A stretch of DNA of 64,000 bases from NCBI GenBank assembly GCA_036677425.1, contig JARFVT010000013.1, forward strand, positions 1,550,001-1,614,000, in the 5' to 3' direction. The notes beneath the pieces are model-generated. The model had not been told where the DNA came from. It searched no databases and saw only the letters and a program-made list of their open reading frames with translations. Within the stretch, counting starts at the first letter, position 1; every line of letters begins with the position of its first letter. Of the stretch, positions 54,404-62,467 are shown piece by piece. The stretch comes from JARFVT01 sp036677425 (GTDB lineage: Bacteria; Pseudomonadota; Alphaproteobacteria; UBA8366; Aestuariispiraceae). A program made the translations under genes and the position numbers.

Positions 54404-55186
54404 TTAATCTGGAATTGTTAGGCCGTTTAATTTTAATACCGCATGAATTTGTTGCCGCCAGTCTGTTAGTAATATATCGACATTTTCTTCCCTCAGGCCA
54501 AATTTAACCAGTTTTTTATGGTTGGGGGAGCTTGATTTAGGGAAAGATGCCGCCACACGCGGATACCAATAATCAACAGATTGTTGTAATTCAGCAATGG
54601 CATCCTGATTCTTTGTGATTGTATATTGTAAGATTAAATTTTCTAAAGCTTTTTTTGCCGAATTTTTATGATTGGTTTCGCTGATTAATATTTGGGTAAA
54701 TTTTTCTGCTGCTGGTTGATATGATATTTTATATAATTCGCTTAATTGAATTGCAGATGCCTGCCCCATTAAATAATTCATAATAACTGCATCATTCCAG
54801 TTTGTTAATGGAGAATAAAAAATATTCAACCGCATATCATAGCCATCTTGACGGCCTTCGATATAATTATTGCGATCAAATCTAAAAGCCCAGTCGCTTT
54901 GATTAACATATAAGTCTGTTTTTGCACCAAAGCTTGCTAATATTTGTAACATTATATTGGCGGAATATAATTTTTCATAAACAATTTTGCTAGCAGCAAT
55001 TTTTGCAGGCAATTTTGGTGCTTTATTTATCATATCGGCAAAACCGCTTGCGCCTGCTAATTCTGAATCGATAAATATAGTTAATATTTTCATCAATTCG
55101 GCACGATATCGTGCAGGAGTATTTTCTGGTGCAGTTAATTTACCGCCATTTTCAATATATTCTTCAACACTCATTTTTTTTTCCAT
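54404..55186 (-). CDS. PaaA/PaaC-like (phenylacetate catabolic family) protein of unknown role
   Basis: A 260-residue helical protein of the phenylacetic-acid-catabolic ferritin-like group (COG3396-like). Recognisable parts are ELMKILTIFIDSELAGASGF, KIVYEKLYSANIMLQILASF, NWNDAVIMNYLMGQASAIQL and ILISETNHKNSAKKALENLI, the last with an ExxH. The first half keeps Glu residues but no clear ExxH, so its metal site may be incomplete, as in PaaC. GGAG lies nine bases before the ATG at 55186. It is encoded between paaE and paaY, and similar proteins recur in alphaproteobacterial paa clusters; the role is not defined. Confidence 0.75.
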   Translation of the reverse strand: MEKKMSVEEYIENGGKLTAPENTPARYRAELMKILTIFIDSELAGASGFADMINKAPKLPAKIAASKIVYEKLYSANIMLQILASFGAKTDLYVNQSDWAFRFDRNNYIEGRQDGYDMRLNIFYSPLTNWNDAVIMNYLMGQASAIQLSELYKISYQPAAEKFTQILISETNHKNSAKKALENLILQYTITKNQDAIAELQQSVDYWYPRVAASFPKSSSPNHKKLVKFGLREENVDILLTDWRQQIHAVLKLNGLTIPD

Positions 55187-55211
55187 ATTATCGCTCCGTC
55201 ATAGAATTATT

Positions 55212-56288
55212 TTATCGATCATAATCAATTGTAACTTTGTCAGTTATAGGGAAAGATTGGCAAGAAAGTATATATCCCTCGCGTACTTCGTAATCTTCCA
55301 ATGCAAAGTTGGCATCCATTTCAACTTCGCCTTCAATAACTTTGCATTTGCATGTTGAACAAACACCTGCCTTACAGGCGAATGGTAAATCTAACCCTGC
55401 ATCAAGCCCTGCGTCCAATATACTTTTATTATTTTTTTGCATATCCAGTTCGCGCGATAAACCATCATGGATTATCGTTGCCGCAACGCTTGCTGCATTA
55501 TTTGTTGTTGCTTCGCCTCTTCTTCGTCCTCCATTTTTGGTTGGTTTAGGTGATGCAAAAAGTTCAAATTTTATCTTACTTTCATCAATACCATATTCTT
55601 TTAAGCTTTCAGAGATTGCCAGCATCATTGGTTCAGGGCCGCAAATGAATGTCATATCGACCGATGATAAATCAATCCAATTTTTAAATAATTCTTTGCA
55701 TCTTTCTTTATCAATTCGACCATTAAATAGATCAATTTCTTGCGATTCGCGCTCTAATATATGAGTTATGCTTAATCGGGAAAGATAGATGTTTTTTAAA
55801 TCTTCCAATTCTTCGCGAAACATTATGCTGTTGGATGATTGATTGCCATAAAGCAATGTGAAGCTACTGTTTTTTTCATTTTGCAAAATAGTTTTTATTA
55901 TGCTGATGAATGGTGTAATGCCCGAACCACCCGCAAAGCCTAGATAATGTTTGCTATTATCCTTGCAAATTGGCGTATGGAAGCTACCCATCGGTGGCAT
56001 GGCGTTTAATATATCACCCGATTTCAACTCATCATTTGCCCATGTGGAAAATAATCCACCATCAATTTTTTTAATGCCAACCTTTAATTCATCGGCACCT
56101 ACGGGCGAACATATGGAATAAGAACGGCGTATTTCTTCGCCTTCAAATTCCTTTCTAAAGGTCAAATACTGCCCCTGAATAAATTGAAATGCTGTTGCAT
56201 CTTCCTTTGGTGCCTGCAAGGTTAAAACCACCGAATTTTTTGTTTCTTGCTTTATATTTGTAACCTTTAATGGGTGAAAGCTTGCCAT
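55212..56288 (-). CDS. paaE: phenylacetyl-CoA 1,2-epoxidase reductase subunit
   Basis: A 358-residue NAD(P)H-dependent reductase. An FNR-type FAD domain (RRSYSICSPVGADELKVGIK, near residue 55) and NAD domain (GFAGGSGITPFISIIKTIL) precede a plant-type 2Fe-2S domain (CKAGVCSTCKCKVIEGEVEM, about 305-325). It passes electrons to PaaA. A linker of Arg/Gly-rich sequence (KPTKNGGRRRGEATTNN) joins the domains. It ends 10 bases after paaD. Confidence 0.94.
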   Translation of the reverse strand: MASFHPLKVTNIKQETKNSVVLTLQAPKEDATAFQFIQGQYLTFRKEFEGEEIRRSYSICSPVGADELKVGIKKIDGGLFSTWANDELKSGDILNAMPPMGSFHTPICKDNSKHYLGFAGGSGITPFISIIKTILQNEKNSSFTLLYGNQSSNSIMFREELEDLKNIYLSRLSITHILERESQEIDLFNGRIDKERCKELFKNWIDLSSVDMTFICGPEPMMLAISESLKEYGIDESKIKFELFASPKPTKNGGRRRGEATTNNAASVAATIIHDGLSRELDMQKNNKSILDAGLDAGLDLPFACKAGVCSTCKCKVIEGEVEMDANFALEDYEVREGYILSCQSFPITDKVTIDYDR

Positions 56289-56298
56289 AATAATATTC

Positions 56299-56823
56299 CT
56301 AAATACATTTAAAATAATCGAACGGTTCTAAACAATCATTGCATTGATAACTTGCCTTGCATGCGGTTGATCCAAACCAGCTAACGCATCTTGTATTGGT
56401 TGAATTGCACCGCGGACATGGTAAATCAATTGGCTTTGCAGGAGCAAATGATGATCCATCGCCAGCATCATTAACATCACATGATGATACTTTACCAACT
56501 GGTGGTGCGATACCATATTGCCGCAATTTTTCTTTGCCAGATGAACTCATCCAATCGGTTGTCCATGCAGGCGATAATTGCCGTTTAATCTCAAGCTTAT
56601 CAATGCCTTTATCACGCAATGCCGTTTCGACATCCATCGCAATGATTGATGTGGCAGGGCAACCAGAATAGGTCGGGGTGATTATAACCTCTAACATATC
56701 ATCATGCCAATTGACGGCACGGATAATGCCTAAATCAACCAAGGAAACAACGGGGACTTCCGGGTCTGGAATATCATCCAACCATTGCCATATGGTTTTT
56801 TCATCCGGCCTATTTTGCGCCAT
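56299..56823 (-). CDS. paaD: phenylacetate epoxidase maturation protein PaaD
   Basis: A 174-residue MIP18-type protein. The N-terminal domain carries DIPDPEVPVVSLVDLGIIRA and TPTYSGCPATSIIAMDVETA; the C-terminus carries a Cys4 zinc ribbon (CPRCNSTNTRCVSWFGSTAC and CNDC). It is needed for PaaE iron-sulfur assembly or epoxidase function in E. coli. Either the ATG at 56823 or one four codons upstream is possible. It sits between paaC and paaE. Confidence 0.92.
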   Translation of the reverse strand: MAQNRPDEKTIWQWLDDIPDPEVPVVSLVDLGIIRAVNWHDDMLEVIITPTYSGCPATSIIAMDVETALRDKGIDKLEIKRQLSPAWTTDWMSSSGKEKLRQYGIAPPVGKVSSCDVNDAGDGSSFAPAKPIDLPCPRCNSTNTRCVSWFGSTACKASYQCNDCLEPFDYFKCI

Positions 56824-56828
56824 ATTAT

Positions 56829-57587
56829 TTACCATTTAGCATCGGGATAGGCGCGTTGTAAGAATTGCATTTCACTTAAAATAAAGCCCATATGCTCGGT
56901 GTGAACCCCTTGTTTACCGCCGCGTTGGGCATAATTATCTTTTGGTTTTATTAAATTAGCGTCATCGATAAAGCCATCTATAAGCATATCCCATTTTACC
57001 TTTATTTGATCGAGCGGAGTAGAAATGCCCATATCTTCCATCGCTTGGTCGACATCATCGCTCGTGAACATTTCATTCGCATATGGCCATAATAAATTTA
57101 ACGCATCTTGCATACGTCGATTGCTCTCCGCCGTGCCATCACCCATTCTTGTGCAGATACTTATACTGCGATCAATATGATATCTGGCTTCTTTTAATGC
57201 TTTTTCTGCTATTTCTGCGATGCGTGGATCACTGGCAGAAGTTAATCCATCCAACATATAAACATGCCATGCATCAAATAATAATTGCCGTAATAATGTT
57301 TGGGCAAAATCACCATTTGGTTGCTCGCTTAACAATAAATTGCCAAATTCATGGCTATCGCGCAAATAGGCAAGATCGTCGGCTGATCTGCCTTTGCCTT
57401 CTATTTCCCCTGCTAGTTCAAGCCATAAGCGTGCCTGTCCAATGAAATCCAATGCGATATTGGCAAGGGCGATATCTTCTTCCAAAATGGGGGAATGGCC
57501 ACACCATTCCGAATTTCTATGGCCAAGTATCAGGCAATTATCGCCCAATCGGGTAAGAAATTTAAAAAGTAACTTTTGATCCGTCAT
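56829..57587 (-). CDS. paaC: phenylacetyl-CoA epoxidase structural subunit PaaC
   Basis: A 252-residue helical protein; the ATG at 57587 (MTDQKLLFKFLTRLGDNCLI) has GGAG 9 bases upstream, whereas the longer frame is out of family. It contains DIALANIALDFIGQARLWLE and ALKEARYHIDRSISICTRMG with ExxH. It forms the (AC)2 core with PaaA but does not carry the active di-iron centre. Its start region overlaps the end of paaB. Confidence 0.93.
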   Translation of the reverse strand: MTDQKLLFKFLTRLGDNCLILGHRNSEWCGHSPILEEDIALANIALDFIGQARLWLELAGEIEGKGRSADDLAYLRDSHEFGNLLLSEQPNGDFAQTLLRQLLFDAWHVYMLDGLTSASDPRIAEIAEKALKEARYHIDRSISICTRMGDGTAESNRRMQDALNLLWPYANEMFTSDDVDQAMEDMGISTPLDQIKVKWDMLIDGFIDDANLIKPKDNYAQRGGKQGVHTEHMGFILSEMQFLQRAYPDAKW

Positions 57588-57588
57588 C

Positions 57589-57870
57589 TTACATTGCTCC
57601 CGCATCATCGGGAATATTAAAAAATGTTGGATGGCGATAAACCTTGTCATTTGATGGATCAAATAACGGGCCTTTTTCGCTTGGTGCGCTGGCGGTTATA
57701 TCTTCTGCCTTAACAACCCATATGCTTACGCCTTCGTTGCGTCTGGTATAGATATCTCTGGCATTATTAGTTGCCATTTTTGCATCAGGGGCGTGTAAAC
57801 TACCTACATGACGGTGTGATAAGCCATGTTGTCCGCGAATGAATACTTCCCAAATTGGCCATTGTTTCAT
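57589..57870 (-). CDS. paaB: phenylacetyl-CoA epoxidase subunit PaaB
   Basis: A 93-residue protein. The start MKQWPIWEVFIRGQHGLSHR at 57870 with AAGGAT upstream matches PaaB; the longer reading frame upstream is an extension into paaA and not part of the gene. It includes HVGSLHAPDAKMATNNARDI and VVKAEDITASAPSEKGPLFD. It bridges (AC) units in the epoxidase. The gene lies 59 bases after paaA and 1 base before the paaC start. Confidence 0.93.
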   Translation of the reverse strand: MKQWPIWEVFIRGQHGLSHRHVGSLHAPDAKMATNNARDIYTRRNEGVSIWVVKAEDITASAPSEKGPLFDPSNDKVYRHPTFFNIPDDAGAM

Positions 57871-57929
57871 TTTTAAAATCCTTAAATTTTGTTTATTACT
57901 ATTTATTAATTTGAATAATACGGATAATA

Positions 57930-58922
57930 TTATGCCGCATTTTTGGTTTTGTTTTCGTGTTTTTCTGCATATGCGCCTAGTGCCTCGCGAAACCATGCGC
58001 CATCATCCCATGCCTTAATGCGCGCATCCATGCGTTCCTTATTACAAGGGCCATTACCTTTTATGACTTGGAAAAATTCATCCCAATCTATTGGGCCATA
58101 ATCATAACCTTTTTTATCCTCGTTCCATTTTAAATCAGGATCAGGAATGGTTAGGCCAAGGTATTTTGCCTGTGGTACGGTTTGATCAACAAATTTTTGC
58201 CGCAATTCATCATTGCTGTTAAGTTTTATTTTCCATGCCATTGATTGTGCTGAATGGGTTGATTGATCATCGGGTGGGCCAAACATCATCAATGCGGGCC
58301 ACCACCAACGATTGATGGAATCTTGCATCATTGCCCGTTGGGCATCGCTGCCTTTCATCATCGCCAATAATAGGTCATACCCTTGACGTTGGTGAAAGCT
58401 TTCTTCCTTGCAAACCCGAACCATTGCGCGTGCATATGGCCCATATGATGTTCGTTGTAATGGCACTTGATTCATAATTGCTGCACCATCAACCAACCAT
58501 CCGATTGAGCCAATATCGGCCCAATTTAATGTGGGATAATTAAAAATTGATGAATATTTAGCATTGCCCGCATGTAATTCAGCGGTTAAATCATCGCGTG
58601 ATACGCCCAAGGTTTCGGCGGCACAATATAAATAAAGCGCATGGCCTGCTTCATCTTGTACTTTTGCCAATAAAATTGATTTTCGCTCTAATGTTGGTGC
58701 TCGGGTAATCCAATTACCTTCGGGAAGCTGCCCTACTATTTCGGAATGGGCATGTTGCGATATTTGCCGAACCAGTGTTTTACGATATGCATCTGGCATA
58801 TAATCCTTTGGTTCAATTTTAATATTGGCATTTATTTTTTCTTGAAAAGCGCGTTCAACATCATCCATTTCATCCAACGTCTTTACCTTTTTACCGCTGG
58901 ATTTTACCATCTGTGCGTACAT
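57930..58922 (-). CDS. paaA: phenylacetyl-CoA epoxidase catalytic subunit PaaA
   Basis: A 330-residue di-iron protein. Ligand motifs include HAHSEIVGQLPEGN, KVQDEAGHALYLYCAAETLG and VCKEESFHQRQGYDLLLAM (EExxH). It adds oxygen to phenylacetyl-CoA forming the 1,2-epoxide. Length is normal. It is first of paaABCDE; the paaA-paaJ gap is 48 bases, so all may be one operon. Confidence 0.95.
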   Translation of the reverse strand: MYAQMVKSSGKKVKTLDEMDDVERAFQEKINANIKIEPKDYMPDAYRKTLVRQISQHAHSEIVGQLPEGNWITRAPTLERKSILLAKVQDEAGHALYLYCAAETLGVSRDDLTAELHAGNAKYSSIFNYPTLNWADIGSIGWLVDGAAIMNQVPLQRTSYGPYARAMVRVCKEESFHQRQGYDLLLAMMKGSDAQRAMMQDSINRWWWPALMMFGPPDDQSTHSAQSMAWKIKLNSNDELRQKFVDQTVPQAKYLGLTIPDPDLKWNEDKKGYDYGPIDWDEFFQVIKGNGPCNKERMDARIKAWDDGAWFREALGAYAEKHENKTKNAA

Positions 58923-58970
58923 TTTATTCTCCCGTTTAGATATTACTTAATTTAAATTTAAGATTAATAA

Positions 58971-60182
58971 TTAGTTATCTATGCGTTCAATTATTATGGC
59001 TATACCTTGCCCAACGCCAATACACATGGTGCAAAGGCCATATTTACCCCCTGTGCGGATTAAATGCCACATGGCGGTTGTGATCAGGCGTGCGCCGCTC
59101 ATCCCCAATGGGTGTCCCATGGCAATCGCCCCGCCATTCGGGTTGATATGCGGATCATTTTCATCAAGACCTAATTGCCGTAATACCGCCAATCCCTGTG
59201 CGGCAAAGGCCTCGTTTAATTCGATTACATCCATTTGATCTAATGTTAAACCTGAGATTGCCATTACCTTTTTAACGGCAGGCACAGGGCCTATGCCCAT
59301 TATTTCTGGTGCAACGCCTGCGGCTGCCATGGCAACAACCTTGGCCTTTGGTGTTAGGTTATATTTTGATATAGCCGATTGATCCGCCATTAAAAGCGCG
59401 CATGCACCATCATTGACCCCCGATGAATTGCCCGCCGTAACCGATAAATCTTTGCCATTTATACCGCCAAGCTTTGCCAATCTATCAATGTTGCTGCTTG
59501 GGCGTGGATGTTCATCGCATGATATTATAATATCATCACCGCGTCTTTGTGGAATATTAACAGGGATTATTTCATCGGCAAATAAGCCTTTTCCCTGTGC
59601 TTCTGCCCATTTTTTTTGTGATTTTAACGCAAATTTATCTTGATCAATGCGCGATATATTAAATTTTACCGCAACATTATCGGCGGTTTCTGGCATGGAA
59701 TGAGTGCCATATTTGAGATGAATTTTTTTATTGGGAAAACGCCAGCCAATGGTAGTATCATAAACAATATTTGATCTGGAAAATGCGGTTTCGGCCTTAG
59801 GCATTACAAATGGTGCGCGTGACATCCCCTCAACACCACCAGCAATCGCCAAGGATAATTCGCCAGATTTAATACCACGGGCAATGATACCAACCGCATC
59901 AATACCCGACCCACAAAGCCGATTAACAGTAGTCGCGGGGGTTTCGATTGGTAAACCTGCCAATAATGCCGACATTCTTGCAATATTGCGATTATCTTCG
60001 CCCGCTTGATTGGCGCAACCATAAACCATATCATCGGTTTTTGTCCAATCGACCGATGGATTGCGCGCCATCAATGCTTTCAATGGCAATGCGCCTAAAT
60101 CATCGGTTCTGATTGATGATAAACCGCCACCATAACGACCAATTGGCGTGCGTATAGCATCGCAAATAAAAGCGTCCTTCAT
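58971..60182 (-). CDS. paaJ: 3-oxoadipyl-CoA/3-oxo-5,6-dehydrosuberyl-CoA thiolase
   Basis: A 403-residue thiolase. The reactive Cys is in TVNRLCGSGIDAVGIIARG (near residue 90), His in PNGGAIAMGHPLGMSGARLI and Cys in GLCTMCIGVGQGIAIIIE. It opens MKDAFICDAIRTPIGRYGGG. It catalyses the last cleavages to acetyl- and succinyl-CoA. The ATG at 60182 follows GGGAAAAT; a start six codons earlier is unlikely. It lies upstream of paaA on the same strand. Confidence 0.93.
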   Translation of the reverse strand: MKDAFICDAIRTPIGRYGGGLSSIRTDDLGALPLKALMARNPSVDWTKTDDMVYGCANQAGEDNRNIARMSALLAGLPIETPATTVNRLCGSGIDAVGIIARGIKSGELSLAIAGGVEGMSRAPFVMPKAETAFSRSNIVYDTTIGWRFPNKKIHLKYGTHSMPETADNVAVKFNISRIDQDKFALKSQKKWAEAQGKGLFADEIIPVNIPQRRGDDIIISCDEHPRPSSNIDRLAKLGGINGKDLSVTAGNSSGVNDGACALLMADQSAISKYNLTPKAKVVAMAAAGVAPEIMGIGPVPAVKKVMAISGLTLDQMDVIELNEAFAAQGLAVLRQLGLDENDPHINPNGGAIAMGHPLGMSGARLITTAMWHLIRTGGKYGLCTMCIGVGQGIAIIIERIDN

Positions 60183-60226
60183 GATATTTTCCCAGTCCAA
60201 ATTTTATTTATTGTTGTTATTTTTAA

Positions 60227-60282
60227 TACATCACATATATTATCTAATATCAAGATTTTTTGTGATGCTTTTAAGTGATGTA
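60227..60282. promoter_or_regulatory. candidate PaaX operator upstream of paaJ
   Basis: TACATCAC (60227-60234) is a perfect inverted match to GTGATGTA (60275-60282), and a further GTGATG lies at 60262-60267. The block sits in the 195-base gap between the paaX end and the paaJ start, where paaJABCDE must be controlled. PaaX binding is inferred; the box differs from the E. coli PaaX consensus I remember. Confidence 0.45.
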
Positions 60283-60377
60283 ATTTTATCCTCGATAATA
60301 ATATTAAATTTATATGAGTAAATTTATAGAATTATTATTTCTTTAATAATTCTAATCTATGCTCTAATATATTTATT

Positions 60378-61274
60378 TTATTTATATTGATAAAATATTG
60401 GCGCATCCATATCATCCAATAAATCATTTAAAAAACTATCTGAAGGGTTAATCAAAGCCTTATAAGTTTCTGCAAATAATTTAAATATATCATTACCTAT
60501 CCAATTATCTGGTAGCATTTCTGATGGCAAATACGGATCTTTCAAGGCAATTAGGCGATATTTATGCATCAATATTTGCCTTAATAAAAAGCTATTGCTG
60601 CCATTTAATTGTTGACCTTCTTTTAAAAATTGCAAAATTGGTGAAAATATTTGATAAAAATTTCGATATTTCTTATCTATAATTTCAAGATCCCACGCAT
60701 CGGCTAAAAAATTTATATTTATTTTATTGCCTATTAGATGGTTTGATTTTTTATTTAGATCTGCAGTAAAAATTATATTACCGCCATTATCCAAATTACC
60801 TTTAAAGGCAAAATTGATTTGTTTTTTATGGTCGCCCAGCTTCATATAAAGCCCATATATGGGTGAGCCAAATCCCTGTGCCTCTAGACGACGCTTCATT
60901 TCATCGCGCTGTGTTATGTCTAAATTTATAATGAATGTCCATATGCCAGTTGGTTGGGGCCTTTTACAATATAGGCTCTTGGCAACAATTTTAAATTCAT
61001 CCATGATATGGTTTGTTAAATGATAATAGCTTTTCCGACCATTTTTAATGCCAATCAAGCGGTTTTTTGCTACTAATCTTGATATGGTCGTTCGCACTAA
61101 AGATTCACTAATTTTCAATGGCTTGCATAAATCTATTATATTACCTGTCCAAATGCCGTGATTGCGATGTAAAAAGGCATCACCATATAATGTCATTATA
61201 AAAGACCCTACACGAATAGGCCTTTGAGCGCTAAAATTATTAAATATTTCATCTGTGTAGGAAATTAAATCCAT
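60378..61274 (-). CDS. paaX: phenylacetate repressor PaaX
   Basis: A 298-residue regulator with N-terminal winged-helix (RPIRVGSFIMTLYGDAFLHR, IDLCKPLKISESLVRTTISR and LVAKNRLIGIKNGRKSYYHL, residues about 15-80), a central domain (TGIWTFIINLDITQRDEMKR near 110), and a C-terminal region with LLRQILMHKYRLIALKDPYL, which matches PaaX. PaaX represses paa genes until phenylacetyl-CoA binds. It is the right-hand end of the island, upstream of paaJ on the same strand. Confidence 0.92.
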   Translation of the reverse strand: MDLISYTDEIFNNFSAQRPIRVGSFIMTLYGDAFLHRNHGIWTGNIIDLCKPLKISESLVRTTISRLVAKNRLIGIKNGRKSYYHLTNHIMDEFKIVAKSLYCKRPQPTGIWTFIINLDITQRDEMKRRLEAQGFGSPIYGLYMKLGDHKKQINFAFKGNLDNGGNIIFTADLNKKSNHLIGNKININFLADAWDLEIIDKKYRNFYQIFSPILQFLKEGQQLNGSNSFLLRQILMHKYRLIALKDPYLPSEMLPDNWIGNDIFKLFAETYKALINPSDSFLNDLLDDMDAPIFYQYK

Positions 61275-61534
61275 TTTAATAGGCCTTTTATTTATTATCT
61301 GTAATATATTATTTTTTATATTATCATATATTCTATTTTATCATTAGCAATTTTGTTAATAGTTTAATTTAAATCAGATAAGGATTAAAGGTAGTATTTT
61401 GGCAAGGGGAAAATCACAATTTATTTGGTTGGCCTGCGGGACATTACATACGCGATGGTTGTGGTGGTTAGAATTCAATCACTGAATAATTAAACGATAA
61501 TGCCCCCTAAAAATAGTAGAATGGATTCAATGGG
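61275..61534. other. intergenic region with a short GC-richer patch
   Basis: After the paaX promoter, 61399-61485 reads as a 28-codon frame from a TTG with AAAGG upstream (MARGKSQFIWLACGTLHTRW). It has no known match and is probably a fragment. GCCCCCTAAAAA near 61503 resembles an insertion-sequence end, but nothing confirms it. Confidence 0.35.
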
Positions 61535-62193
61535 TCAGGGCAACAACGTCTCTAGTTTATGTGCTGGAGTTTGGAAGTCCAGTGTTTTTCTTGGTAGCGA
61601 ATTTAGCTGATTTGCAATAATATTTAGCTCGTTTTGGGAGTGATCTGATAAGCAACTATCTTTTGGAAAATGCCTTAACAATCCATTTGTATTTTCATTG
61701 GTACCTCGCTGCCACGGGCTTCTAGGGGCACAGAAATAGAGATCCATATTGGGTTCGAGCAAAATTTTTTATGAGCTGCTAATTCTGTTCCCCGATCCCA
61801 AATAAGGCTTTGTTTTAAAAGCTTAGGAAGTTTACTCATTTGCCAAACCAGTGCTGATACGACGGCTTCAGTTTTTCGACCATCTATCTTTACAAAAATG
61901 GTAAAACGAGACTGACCTTCAACGACGGCATCTACAATCCTGCCTCGCGATCCTGCCTCGTGATCCTGTCTTGTAGATTCTAGCATGCCTAAACTTTCTT
62001 TTTATTCTCAAATAATTACGCATCTCCTTATGGAGCAGGCCACGCGTTTGAATAAATAAGCTTTTATAGATCGTTTCATGAGACATATGCATAGTTTTGG
62101 ACGCTTGCCATATTTCCACGCTCTTTTATCAGCAATTAGTGCTCGATATCGCTTGACGACCTCCATTCTTTTTGACTTCCCGACTTGTACCAA
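61535..62193 (-). mobile_element. decayed IS30-family transposase
   Basis: Three overlapping minus frames together spell an IS30 transposase with losses. The N-terminal part (from about 62193) reads VKRYRALIADKRAWKYG; next MSHETIYKSLFIQTRGLLHK and KRKFRHARIYKTG in one frame; then SRFTIFVKIDGRKTEAVVSA and LPKLLKQSLIWDRGTELAAH in another; then PRSPWQRGTNENTNGLLRHF and LSDHSQNELNIIANQLNSLP to the end (LDFQTPAHKL). The DDE region between GRIVDAV and VEGQSRF is deleted, including the first catalytic Asp (HWEGD-like). At least two frameshifts are also present. Terminal inverted repeats could not be fixed. Confidence 0.88.
61930..61978. repeat. tandem repeats flanked by an inverted repeat within the IS30 relic
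   Basis: ATCTACAA (61930-61937) and TTGTAGAT (61971-61978) are exact inverted repeats enclosing three copies of about 13 bases (ATCCTGCCTCGCG-type). The structure sits exactly where the catalytic core of the transposase is missing, so it may be the scar of the deletion. Confidence 0.7.
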
Positions 62194-62467
62194 ATTATCG
62201 ACTTCTTATACTCATCCATAGGATTTGAACTGTACATACGCTGTGCTACTTCTAAAAAGCTTTATATCGTATGGAAGGCGGCATAATTGCATGGGGAAAG
62301 GCTGGCTTACCAGTTAATGCTGCATAATAAATCTGTTATATATGAAACCATTAACCATGCCAATTATGGGTAGTCATTAATTTTATTTAAATATTTAGTT
62401 GATAACTAAGAATTACTTTCTAGTTATAATAGCGGTAATAAAATTTAACTATTAAAGCATATTTGAT
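62194..62467. other. intergenic region between IS30 relic and unknown gene
   Basis: About 270 bases with no recognised gene. The right half becomes AT-rich and must contain the promoter of the following gene (TATAAT at 62424-62429 is a possible -10). The IS30 right end should lie near the left half, but no inverted repeat partner was found. Confidence 0.45.

Noticed and set aside
57871..57996. Longer PaaB starting inside paaA
   Set aside because: The upstream extension reads out of frame through the end of paaA; the family start MKQWPIWEVF at 57870 has its own ribosome site.
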